32,744 nucleotides of DNA from Nocardioides limicola. Its GTDB lineage: Bacteria; Actinomycetota; Actinomycetes; Propionibacteriales; Nocardioidaceae. Where the stretch lies: assembly GCF_016827675.1 (NCBI RefSeq), contig NZ_JAERJA010000017.1, positions 1 through 32,744 on the forward strand, in the 5' to 3' direction. Made by a program: the position numbers and the translations under genes. Under the pieces are notes generated by a model. That model was given only the letters and a program-made list of their open reading frames with translations, was not told the DNA's origin and did not search any database. Below are positions 7,306-14,904 of this stretch, piece after piece; within the stretch, counting starts at the first letter, position 1; every line of letters starts with the position of its first letter.

Positions 7306-8712
7306 TCAGCCCGGTGGACGCGGGAGGTTGGCCAGGTGCTCCGGGCACAGCAGGGCGTCGAGGACCTCCGCCTGCACGCTGCCGGTGGCCAGGGCGAGGG
7401 TGCGCACGTCGGCGACGCCGCTGAGTGCGGCCTTGGCGATCTCGGCCGAGCGGGCATAGCCCAGCAGGGGCGTGAGCGCGGTGGCCAGGCCAGCATTCCC
7501 AGCCACGGCCGCAGCGAGCTGGGCGGCGTCGACGCGGATGCCGTCGACGCAGTGCTCACGCAGCGAGTCGAAGGCCGCCGCCGTCCAGGCGAACCCTTGG
7601 AGCAGCCCGTGGCAGATCACGGGCTCGAAGGCGTTGAGCTGCAGCTGACCGCCCTCGGCCGCCATCGTCACCGTCACGTCGTTGCCGATCACCCAGAAGG
7701 CGACCTGGTTGACCATCTCCGGGATCACCGGGTTGACCTTGCCGGGCATGATGCTCGAACCGGCCTGGCGCGCGGGCAGCTGGAGCTCCCCGAGACCCGC
7801 TTGCGGTCCCGACGAGAGCAGCCGGAGGTCGTTGCAGACCTTGGAGGCCTTGACCACGATCCGCTTGAGGACACCGGAGATCTGGACGAAGGCGCCGGTG
7901 TCGCTGGTGGCCTCGACCAGGTCACCGGCTGCGGTGACCGGCTCCCCGACGATCTCGGCCAGGTGCGCAACGGCGCGGCCCGGGTAGTCCGGGTGGGCGG
8001 TGATGCCGGTGCCGATCGCGGTGGCGCCGAGGTTGATCTCACACAGCAGCGTGCGGGAGTCGGCCAGCCGGGCCAGCTCCTCGCGCAGGGTCACGGCGTA
8101 CGCCCCGAGCTCCTGGCCCACGGTCATCGGGACGGCGTCCTGCAGCTGGGTGCGCCCGATCTTCGGCACCGCGCGGAACTCGGTCGCCTTGGCGGCGAAC
8201 GCGGCGGCGAGCGCGGCGGTGGCCTCGCTCAGCCGCTCGATCATGGTCAGCAGCGCGAGTCGTACGGCGGTCGGGTAGACGTCGTTGGTCGACTGGCAGC
8301 GGTTCACGTGATCGAGCGGATGGATCTCGTGATAGCTGCCGCGCGGGAGCCCCAGGATCTCCAGGGCCCGGTTGGCGATGACCTCGTTGGCGTTCATGTT
8401 GGTCGAGGTGCCGGCACCGCCCTGGATCACGTCCACGACGAACTGGTCGTCGAGCGCTCCGGTGCGTACGTCGTCCGCGGCGGCCGCGATGGCGGCGTAC
8501 CGTCGGTCGTCGAGGAGGCCGAGGTCGTGGTTGGCGCGGGCCGCGGCGAGCTTGACTGCTCCGAGGGCGGCGACGAGCTCCCGGTGGGCGCCGACCGGGG
8601 TGCCGCTGATGGGGAAGTTGGTCAGCGCGCGGGCGGTGTGGACGCCCCAGTAGGCGTCGGCCGGTACGTCGTGCGGGCCGAGCGAGTCGTGCTCGGTGCG
8701 GAAGGCACTCAT
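7306..8712 (-). CDS. aspA: Aspartate ammonia-lyase (aspartase)
   Basis: A 468-residue member of the fumarase/aspartase superfamily, converting L-aspartate to fumarate and ammonia in the cytoplasm. The superfamily signature GSSIMPGKVNPVIPE is present in the form typical of aspartases. Also visible are GTSTNMNANEVIANRALE, STNDVYPTAVRLALL and GRTQLQDAVPMTVGQE. The start is ATG 8712, fixed by a four-base ATGA overlap with the stop of the M20 gene, which suggests translational coupling; a longer upstream reading has no support. Fumarases and other superfamily lyases share much of this signature, but the MNANEVIANRA segment and full length favour aspartase. In a histamine/imidazoleacetate pathway the final step is aspartate deamination, so this gene fits the local context well. 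Confidence 0.9.
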   Translation of the reverse strand: MSAFRTEHDSLGPHDVPADAYWGVHTARALTNFPISGTPVGAHRELVAALGAVKLAAARANHDLGLLDDRRYAAIAAAADDVRTGALDDQFVVDVIQGGAGTSTNMNANEVIANRALEILGLPRGSYHEIHPLDHVNRCQSTNDVYPTAVRLALLTMIERLSEATAALAAAFAAKATEFRAVPKIGRTQLQDAVPMTVGQELGAYAVTLREELARLADSRTLLCEINLGATAIGTGITAHPDYPGRAVAHLAEIVGEPVTAAGDLVEATSDTGAFVQISGVLKRIVVKASKVCNDLRLLSSGPQAGLGELQLPARQAGSSIMPGKVNPVIPEMVNQVAFWVIGNDVTVTMAAEGGQLQLNAFEPVICHGLLQGFAWTAAAFDSLREHCVDGIRVDAAQLAAAVAGNAGLATALTPLLGYARSAEIAKAALSGVADVRTLALATGSVQAEVLDALLCPEHLANLPRPPG

Positions 8713-9842
8713 GATGCCGCGACGTCGAGCGCCGTCCAGGCCAGCGCGGTCGCGGCGTCGAGCAGCGCCTTCTCGGCGTCGCCGCCGACGCAGGCGGCGG
8801 CGAACTCGGGCTGGTGGTTCAGCGCGGGGAGGGAGCCGATGCCGATGTAGGGGTGGATGGCCGGCACCACCTGCGAGACGTTGCCCATGTCGGTGGAGGC
8901 GCGGTTCATCCGGCGGGCCGGCGAGTTGGTGTCGAAGACGCGGCCGAGGCGCTTGGCGTTGCGGACGTAGGCGTCGAGGGCCGGCTGGAAGGTGCGGAAC
9001 TCGGCGTACGGCTTGCTCTCCGCGGTGATGTCGAGCGTGGCACCGGTGGCGATCGCGCCGGCCTCGAAGCAGCGCCACACCCGCTCCTCGGTCTCGGCGA
9101 GCTGGGCGAGGCTGTCGGCGCGGACGTACCACCGGCCCTCGGTGTGGGCGGGGATGGCGTTGGGCGCCTCGCCGCCGTTGGTCATCACGCCGTGCACCCG
9201 CACGGTCGGCGGCAGCTGCTGGCGCAGCAGGCCCACTGCGACCTGGGCGATCGTGAATGCGTCGGCGGCGTTGATGCCCTGCTCGGGGTACGCCGCGGCG
9301 TGCGCCGCCTTTCCGCGGTACGCGATGTGGGAGTGCGAGACCGCGAACGGCTCGGCCTCGGCGACATCGACCGGCGCAGGGTGGGCCATCATCGCCAGGT
9401 CCAGCCCCGCGAAGGCGCCACGCTCGAGCAGCTCGATCTTGCCGCCGCCGCCCTCCTCGGCGGGCGTCCCGTAGACCTCGACCGTCAGGCCCGCTGCGTC
9501 GGCGAGCGGTGCCAATGCGCGGGCCGCACCGACGGTGATGGCCGAGATCAGGTTGTGCCCGCAGGCGTGCCCGAGGCCGGGCAGCGCGTCGTACTCAGCG
9601 CACAGGCCGAGCCGGAACGGGCCACTGCCGTAGGTGGCGATGAAGGCGGTCTCCAGTCCCAGGTAGGACGGTGTCACCGCGAAGCCGGCCTCCAAGAGTG
9701 CCTCGGCCACCCAGCGTGCGGCGCGGTGCTCCTCCCAGGCGGTCTCGGGGTTGGCGTGCAGCAGCTCGGAGAGGGCGATGAGGCGTTCGGCGTCGGCGGC
9801 CACGGTGGTCGCCGCGCTGATTCGTGCCCGGCCGTCGACCAT
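8709..9842 (-). CDS. M20-family amidohydrolase/peptidase (AbgB/aminoacylase-like)
   Basis: A 377-residue zinc amidohydrolase of peptidase family M20. Metal-site motifs are visible: LGLCAEYDALPGLGHACGHN, with the HACGHN histidine and YDALP aspartate, and TPAEEGGGGK with the catalytic/metal glutamates. Further on are AYRGKAAHAAAYPEQGINA, the dimerisation-domain motif, and a C-terminal ligand region in PALNHQPEFA. Relatives cleave N-acyl or p-aminobenzoyl amino acids. The start ATG 9842 has GGAGACGAG upstream and lies three bases after the DUF1028 stop; its own stop overlaps the aspartase ATG. Next to aspartase, an N-formyl- or N-formimino-aspartate hydrolase role is attractive, but the substrate is inferred from context. 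Confidence 0.87.
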   Translation of the reverse strand: MVDGRARISAATTVAADAERLIALSELLHANPETAWEEHRAARWVAEALLEAGFAVTPSYLGLETAFIATYGSGPFRLGLCAEYDALPGLGHACGHNLISAITVGAARALAPLADAAGLTVEVYGTPAEEGGGGKIELLERGAFAGLDLAMMAHPAPVDVAEAEPFAVSHSHIAYRGKAAHAAAYPEQGINAADAFTIAQVAVGLLRQQLPPTVRVHGVMTNGGEAPNAIPAHTEGRWYVRADSLAQLAETEERVWRCFEAGAIATGATLDITAESKPYAEFRTFQPALDAYVRNAKRLGRVFDTNSPARRMNRASTDMGNVSQVVPAIHPYIGIGSLPALNHQPEFAAACVGGDAEKALLDAATALAWTALDVAAS

Positions 9843-9845
9843 CCG

Positions 9846-10514
9846 CTACTCGTCTCCGCCGACGCCGTACGACGGCGCGGCCGACGGGTTGAGGCCGCGG
9901 GTCACGTAGTCGTCGCGCTGCGGCAGCCACACCTCGAGCAGCCGACCAAGCTCCTCGATCGGTTGGGCGCTCCAGTCCACCCGGAGGTCGGTCACCCGCC
10001 AGGGCACGTCGCGGACGACGGCGAGGCCGGCCGAGCGGACCGGGTCCACCTCTCCCCCGGCCGCCTGACCTGCGACGAGGGCGGCGACGAGGCGCTCCTC
10101 AAGGTCCCCGGTGGCGGCCGCGAAGCCGTCGACGACCGCGTCGATGACCTCGGGTCGGGCGAGCAGGTTGCCGGCGGCGACGACTCCCGCGCCGACCCGG
10201 TCTGCGTGGACGCCGAGCGAGCCGACTCCGGAGAAGGCGGCGCCGGCGCCGTTGAGATCGAGGACGGTGAGCTGGCGGTAGTCGACGTGGTCACGGTCCG
10301 CGACGACGCCTGCCATCGCGCCGGGCGCATCCAGGCCCGACTCCAGGGCGTCCAGCAGGGCGGTGCCTAGGCGTGGGTCGGTGACGTTCTGGGAGGCGGC
10401 GCCGCCGACGCCGGCGCGGAGGTGGATGCAGCGCGCGGCCACGGCCGGGCTGGAGGAGGTGACGGCCATGCCGATGGCGCCGTGGCCGTCGGTGGCGAGC
10501 AGGGAGAAGGTCAC
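9846..10514 (-). CDS. DUF1028 family protein
   Basis: This is a 222-residue protein of the DUF1028 family (PF06267), which resembles Ntn-type hydrolases. The N-terminus TFSLLATDGHGAIGMAVTSS, then SPAVAARCIHLRAGVGGAAS and DPRLGTALLDALESGLDA, matches the conserved family start. Thr2 directly after the initiator would be a candidate N-terminal nucleophile if the first residue is removed. No reaction is established for the family; members often sit beside RidA and M20 genes. The start is GTG 10514, which overlaps the RidA stop by four bases (GTGA), so the two are probably translationally coupled. A hydrolytic step on a nitrogen-rich intermediate is a reasonable inference. Confidence 0.85.
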   Translation of the reverse strand: MTFSLLATDGHGAIGMAVTSSSPAVAARCIHLRAGVGGAASQNVTDPRLGTALLDALESGLDAPGAMAGVVADRDHVDYRQLTVLDLNGAGAAFSGVGSLGVHADRVGAGVVAAGNLLARPEVIDAVVDGFAAATGDLEERLVAALVAGQAAGGEVDPVRSAGLAVVRDVPWRVTDLRVDWSAQPIEELGRLLEVWLPQRDDYVTRGLNPSAAPSYGVGGDE

Positions 10515-10945
10515 TGATCGTCTCCGGGGATCACGGCGATCGCGTCGACCTCGACCAGCCACTCGGGCCGGGCGAGGGCGGAGACGACGAGTCCGGTGGA
10601 GATCGGGTGCACGCCCTTGGTCCAGCGCCCGATGGTGCGGTAGACCGTCTCGCGGTAGCGCGGGTCGACGAGGTAGATGGTCAGCTTGACCAGGTGCTCC
10701 ATCCGGGCGCCGGCTTCGTTGAGCAGCATGTCGATGTTGACCATCGCCCGCTCGGTCTGGGCCTCGACGTCGCCGACGCCGACCGAGGCGCTGGTGTCGA
10801 GGTCCTGGCCGATCTGGCCGCGGACATAGACGGTGTTCCCGGCGATCACGGCCTGACACAGGTCGTTGTCGAGGTTCTGCTCGGGATAGGTCTCGCGGGT
10901 GTTGAACGGGCGGATGCGGGTGTGCCCCCCGGCGACGATGCTCAT
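10511..10945 (-). CDS. RidA/YjgF-family protein lacking the canonical arginine
   Basis: A 144-residue Rid-family protein, usually a cytoplasmic trimer. Family motifs include YPEQNLDNDLCQAVIAGNTV, VYVRGQIGQDL, VGDVEAQTERAMVNIDMLL, VKLTIYLVDPRYRETVYRTI and PEWLVEVDAIAVI. Classical RidA enzymes, which hydrolyse reactive 2-aminoacrylate-type imines, carry an arginine in the PxRS motif; here that stretch reads HPISTG, so this is a divergent Rid subgroup and may not be an imine deaminase. The start ATG 10945 has GAGG upstream. It is the first gene of the operon leading to DUF1028, M20, aspartase and LysR. Because amine dehydrogenases release imines, a housekeeping role for the pathway is possible. 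Confidence 0.88.
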   Translation of the reverse strand: MSIVAGGHTRIRPFNTRETYPEQNLDNDLCQAVIAGNTVYVRGQIGQDLDTSASVGVGDVEAQTERAMVNIDMLLNEAGARMEHLVKLTIYLVDPRYRETVYRTIGRWTKGVHPISTGLVVSALARPEWLVEVDAIAVIPGDDQ

Positions 10946-11187
10946 CGTGGTCCTCACTCCTGGGCAGGTGACTGGTCTCAGTCCACTGCACCCCAGGGCA
11001 TATGTCCAACAGATGTTTATGAGCATCTGCATCAACTGAGTCTATGTAGGGCAGGGATGTCCTTGCATCTATAGAACCGAAGCAATACGACAACAACATC
11101 TGTTGGACACGGGGTAGTGGAGGGCTGAGGATTCAAGGCAGGCACGGCGCACCCGATGCGCCGCGCCCGTCGAGAGTGGAGGTTGGG
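10946..11187. promoter_or_regulatory. Divergent control region with nested dyad operators
   Basis: The 242-base gap between RidA (minus) and the flavin monooxygenase (plus) holds several symmetric elements. TGTCCAACAGATGTT at 11003-11017 is repeated in exact inverse at 11095-11109 (15 bases). Each arm contains a smaller dyad, CAACA-N2-TGTTk. Overlapping the left arm is CAGATG-N8-CATCTG (11010-11029), and midway lies GATG-N6-CATC (11056-11069). A possible -10 element TATAGA is at 11070-11075. The ATG-N8-CAT cores resemble LysR-type T-N11-A sites. It probably controls both divergent units. Confidence 0.6.
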
Positions 11188-12438
11188 ATGGCCAGCGAGG
11201 AGATCGAGGTCCTCGTCGTCGGTGCCGGGCAGGCTGGCGTCGCGATGAGTGAGCACCTGAGCGAGGGCGGCGTCCCGCACCTGGTGTTGGAGCGGGACCG
11301 GATCGCGGAGCGGTGGCGCACCGAGCGGTGGGACTCCCTCGTCGCGAACGGACCGGCCTGGCACGACCGCTTCCCCGGCCTCGAGTTCGACGACGTCAGC
11401 CCCGAGGCGTTCGCATCGAAGGACCAGGTGGCGCGCTACTTCGAGGCGTACGCCGAGAAGATCGCAGCGCCGATCAGGTGCGGCGTCGAGGTGGTCTCGG
11501 TGGAGCGACACGTCGGGCGGCGTGGCTTCCGGGTGGAGACCTCCGAGGGGGTCATCGATGCACAGTTCGTCGTCGCCGCGACGGGCCCGTTCCAGCGCCC
11601 GGTCATCCCGCCGATCGTGGCTGAGGGCGCCGTACCGGTGCAGATCCACTCGAGCGACTACCGCAACCCCGACCAGTTCCCCGAGGGCGCTGTGTTGGTC
11701 GTCGGCGCCGGGTCGTCCGGCGTGCAGATCGCCGACGAGCTGCAGCGCGCCGGGCGCGAGGTGCACCTCTCGGTCGGACCGCACGACCGCCCGCCGCGGA
11801 GCTATCGGGGCCGCGACTTCTGCTGGTGGCTCGGGGTCCTCGGCCTGTGGGACCTGGAGACCCCACCCGCGGGCGCCGAGCACGTGACCATCGCGGTCAG
11901 CGGCGCGCGCGGCGGCCACACGGTCAACTTCCGGGCCCTCGCCGCGCAGGGGATCAACCTTGTCGGGCGGACCGAGTCGTACGACGACGGCGTGCTGCGC
12001 TTCTCACCCGACCTGGCCGACAACATCGCCGCGGGCGATGCCAACTACCTGGCGCTCCTCGACGAGGCCGACGCCTGGGTCGAGCTCAACGGCGCCGACC
12101 TCCCCGAGGAGCCCGAGGCCCGCGTGCTCGGCGACGACCCGGTCTCGGTCACCGACCCCGTCCTGGAGCTCGACCTCGCCGCCGCCGGGATCACCTCGAT
12201 CGTGTGGGCGACCGGCTTCGCCACCGACTACAGCTGGCTCAAGGTCGACGCGCTCGACGAGAGCGGCCGGCCGGCTCACCGCCGCGGCGTCTCCACCGAG
12301 CCGGGCATCTACTTCGTCGGCCTGCCCTGGCTCTCCCGTCGCGGGTCCAGCTTCATCTGGGGGGTGTGGCACGACGCCAAGCACATCGCCGGCCACATCA
12401 CCACCCAGCGCAGCTATCTCGCGTACGACCGAAGCTGA
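11188..12438 (+). CDS. Flavin-dependent monooxygenase (FMO/COG2072 type)
   Basis: This is a 416-residue flavoprotein with two Rossmann motifs: VLVVGAGQAGVAMSEHL near the N-terminus for FAD, and VLVVGAGSSGVQIADELQ near residue 170 for NAD(P)H. ERWRTERWDSLVANGPAWHD and the ATGFATDYSWL motif near the C-terminus are typical of class B flavin monooxygenases (COG2072, often labelled flavoprotein involved in K+ transport). These add one oxygen atom to nucleophilic or ring substrates. The start is ATG 11188, with a GGAGG ribosome site nine bases upstream. It is divergent from the RidA operon across the dyad-rich region. In this context it is a candidate imidazoleacetate monooxygenase, the ring-activating step of histamine breakdown. 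The family assignment is firm; the substrate is inference. Confidence 0.88.
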   Translation: MASEEIEVLVVGAGQAGVAMSEHLSEGGVPHLVLERDRIAERWRTERWDSLVANGPAWHDRFPGLEFDDVSPEAFASKDQVARYFEAYAEKIAAPIRCGVEVVSVERHVGRRGFRVETSEGVIDAQFVVAATGPFQRPVIPPIVAEGAVPVQIHSSDYRNPDQFPEGAVLVVGAGSSGVQIADELQRAGREVHLSVGPHDRPPRSYRGRDFCWWLGVLGLWDLETPPAGAEHVTIAVSGARGGHTVNFRALAAQGINLVGRTESYDDGVLRFSPDLADNIAAGDANYLALLDEADAWVELNGADLPEEPEARVLGDDPVSVTDPVLELDLAAAGITSIVWATGFATDYSWLKVDALDESGRPAHRRGVSTEPGIYFVGLPWLSRRGSSFIWGVWHDAKHIAGHITTQRSYLAYDRS

Positions 12439-12708
12439 CCCGCGCGCTGTCGGCACAGCCGCCGCTACCTTGTTCAACATGCAGCGGCAGTAGGAGGTGA
12501 CCCCGACCCGACCGTGGGGCGGCATCGCGGCCTCTTGGCCCAAGGCAGTGGCGCTGAATGTGGTCGGAGACTCCCGTGTGGGTTAATGATGCGGGCGTTG
12601 CCCACGGTGGCACGTCCGACGCCGGCCGCGCTCATGTCTGACGAGTTCCGCGGCCGTGTCCGATGGCGACGAGCCTGGACTGTCGGCACCGCCTGACATT
12701 CTCACTTC

Positions 12709-13440
12709 ATGGCGAACATCGACGAGTTCCTCAGGCAGCCCTTCGGGTCGCCCGCCTACTTGTCGACCGGTATCGCAGGGTTGGACGACTTGGTAGGCGG
12801 GATGACGCCAGGGCACGTGTGGTTGGTCATTGGCACTCCGGGCCAGGGGAAGTCGACGCTCTTGACCCAACTGGCTTTTCGAATGGGGGTCGAGCACGGC
12901 GCCTCTGTTCGTCTTGCGTCGCCCCTTGACGAGGCGGACTTGGTCCGCGCGAGATTGCTGGCGCTAGCAGGGTCGGGCAGCCTTCGGTATCCAGATCCTG
13001 GCGTGGCGGTGTCAGGACAGGGTGGCGGTGTCGACGACTTGCGTCGATCAGCGCTCGAGGTCGAGACCGGGGGCGGATTCAGCAATCCCGTTTGGGGTGA
13101 GTCGGACCCGCGACCGCGAGCCTGGGTGGTCGACGACGCCCACCATGCCGGGGTCGGTCTTCCCGACGACTTCAGTAGGGCAGCGGCTTCAGGCGCGTTC
13201 GTGCTGGCCTCGCTGCCCCGCGAGGAGGTGGTCGTCGGGCCGCGATGGGGAGACACACTCGATCAGGGATGGGCCAGCACTGCAGACGTCATCTTGGAGA
13301 TCCAGGCAAACCCGTTAGGTGAGGGACACCTCCCCGGCGAGTCATGGCTGCTGGTTCATCGGAACCGAAGAGGGCCCTGCCGCAACATCCCTCTCGCGAA
13401 TCAGACCTGGTGGGGCAGATTCGTCGATCCCGCCCGCTAG
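12709..13440 (+). CDS. Stand-alone DnaB-C/RecA-like ATPase
   Basis: This is a 243-residue protein that looks like the RecA-like C-terminal domain of DnaB helicase without the N-terminal half. The evidence is STGIAGLDDLVGGMTPGHVW at 19-38, Walker A GTPGQGKST at 42-50, Walker B-like WVVDDAHH at 139-146, and a C-terminal HRNRRGPCRNIPL, which corresponds to the KNRNGPTG-type motif of DnaB. It should bind ATP and perhaps DNA. Full-length DnaB is about twice as long, so it is not the replicative helicase. It converges on a PD-(D/E)XK gene, and both interrupt the catabolic gene block. A plasmid- or phage-derived or defence function is possible. The start ATG 12709 lacks a strong ribosome site. Confidence 0.75.
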   Translation: MANIDEFLRQPFGSPAYLSTGIAGLDDLVGGMTPGHVWLVIGTPGQGKSTLLTQLAFRMGVEHGASVRLASPLDEADLVRARLLALAGSGSLRYPDPGVAVSGQGGGVDDLRRSALEVETGGGFSNPVWGESDPRPRAWVVDDAHHAGVGLPDDFSRAAASGAFVLASLPREEVVVGPRWGDTLDQGWASTADVILEIQANPLGEGHLPGESWLLVHRNRRGPCRNIPLANQTWWGRFVDPAR

Positions 13441-13452
13441 CCAGGGATCGCT

Positions 13453-14616
13453 CTAACCGGGAGGGAGACGATTGCAGAGATACTTCAGGCACGCATCGAT
13501 GAGTTCAACCAGGTCGGGTGCCGAGGCCTTGGTGAAATCCAGTGGGCTCACGGCTTCGTACCTCTGGGTGCCGTCGCCGACGAATCCAGGGTTGTGGTTC
13601 CGGCGATTGCCCTTCACGCCATCGGGGTTGTCCTTGGCTCGGAATCCGAGCTCGACCACCGTGAGCCAGTCACCCCTAGTGACTGGTCGGCCGGAACCCG
13701 TGCTCACCACGAGTTGTGCGAGTGCTGGATGATGGGCCAATAGCGCGGCTCGTAGCGCATCGATCCGGATGTCTGCCTCCATATCTGTCGCCAGTTCCCA
13801 TGTCTCAGCACGTGACTCCCTGGTTTCCGGAAGGTGGTAGTCCACGCCGAGACGGAGCTCGCCGCCTCCCATGTCTTCCCACCAGCGAACCTCGGCGATG
13901 AAACAACGGTGTTCGTCACCGCGGATGTGGGCCCAAGCCTGGACGATCGCCAGGCCACCACCGGAGGTGACGCCGGCGCCCGACTCCCACCCGCGTTGGG
14001 CGACCTCATCGGCGATATGGCGGCTGACAACACGAGCCAGGAACTTGTGGCGGATGCTGTCCAACGCGCGCCGCCGGGGGGAGCCCGACGGTACGAGCAC
14101 AGCCGACACGTCCGCGTCCCATAACTTGATCACCGCGGACACTGTGGTCGCGAGAGAGGCCGCTGCGGGGGAGTCCGAGGTGCGCCATGCATCGAGAATG
14201 GCGGCCAGTGGGAGGAATTCCCACCGATCCTCGGCTTGGACAAGTGCCTCGTCTGCCGCCAATCCGGCGAGCAACAACCGACCGTCGGTCGAAGCTTCGT
14301 AGCGCTCTCGCTGATCTTGGGAGAATGAGTGGCCGAGCTTCAGTTCGATGAGGAGCTCTCTGTCCTCGGGGTCCTGGAGAACGAGGTCCGCGGTGCCCTT
14401 GATGCCACGGCGCTGGTCGACGCGCGCGAGCTTGAACTCTCGACTGATGGTGGTCGGCACGAACCCGATCAGGTCATTCCACGGCTGGGGGTCCTCGTCG
14501 CTCAGGTACTGCAGCAGGTCGGAGACGTTCGTTTCGCGCGCGAGGATTCGGTACAACCCGCGCAGCTGGGTCTGGTCGCTTGCTGGCAAGGAGGCCCCCT
14601 CGGTCAGAAAGGGCAC
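13453..14616 (-). CDS. PD-(D/E)XK nuclease-superfamily protein
   Basis: This is a 387-residue protein that I cannot assign to a named family. Its N-terminal third contains a PD-(D/E)XK-like core: GIKGTADLVL at 71-80 with Asp77, LLIELKLG at 88-95 with the ELK triad, then FSQDQRERYE at 98-107, a pattern common in restriction-endonuclease-like folds. The remaining 280 residues include a tryptophan-rich segment (FIAEVRWWEDMGGGELRLGV) and are otherwise unfamiliar. The start is ATG 14616, without a strong ribosome site. It ends 12 bases from the stop of the DnaB-like ATPase gene (convergent), so the pair may have moved together. A DNA-cleaving role, perhaps defence, is inferred from the motif alone. 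Confidence 0.65.
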   Translation of the reverse strand: MPFLTEGASLPASDQTQLRGLYRILARETNVSDLLQYLSDEDPQPWNDLIGFVPTTISREFKLARVDQRRGIKGTADLVLQDPEDRELLIELKLGHSFSQDQRERYEASTDGRLLLAGLAADEALVQAEDRWEFLPLAAILDAWRTSDSPAAASLATTVSAVIKLWDADVSAVLVPSGSPRRRALDSIRHKFLARVVSRHIADEVAQRGWESGAGVTSGGGLAIVQAWAHIRGDEHRCFIAEVRWWEDMGGGELRLGVDYHLPETRESRAETWELATDMEADIRIDALRAALLAHHPALAQLVVSTGSGRPVTRGDWLTVVELGFRAKDNPDGVKGNRRNHNPGFVGDGTQRYEAVSPLDFTKASAPDLVELIDACLKYLCNRLPPG

Positions 14617-14904
14617 TGGTCATTTCGGCAAGGGTGGTTGTGCGGGTGACCGGATGGTCGAAGTCGGCAACGCTCGAATATCCTTCCTCACGATTGTGAC
14701 CGACAAGCAGATCCACACGCTCACGAACCTGACCACAGACAGTGTCGGTCTCAAGATCACCAACAAGGGACACAACGATGCAGGTCGCGCGATTAGCCCG
14801 AGCGCGTCCCCCGCGAACTCCTGCGTCCACGTTGACGCCCCCGGAGGCTGCCCGCCCCAACGGCCCCGGGGGGTAGGCCAGGAGAGGGGATGCGCCCGGG
14901 AGGC
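14617..14904. other. Gap between PD-(D/E)XK gene and histamine dehydrogenase
   Basis: These 288 bases hold no gene that I can support. The stretch includes a short, less GC-rich part and a GC-rich patch at 14835-14900 (ggccccggggggtaggcc) that might end transcription of the dehydrogenase operon. No RNA gene or repeat is recognisable. Confidence 0.4.

Noticed and set aside
7336..10370. Two long plus-strand open frames (to 8850 and 10370) over aspartase, M20 and DUF1028
   Set aside because: Antisense shadows of firmly identified genes.
12439..12708. Small open frames between the monooxygenase and the DnaB-like ATPase
   Set aside because: Short, on both strands, without ribosome sites or recognisable motifs; the gap appears non-coding.
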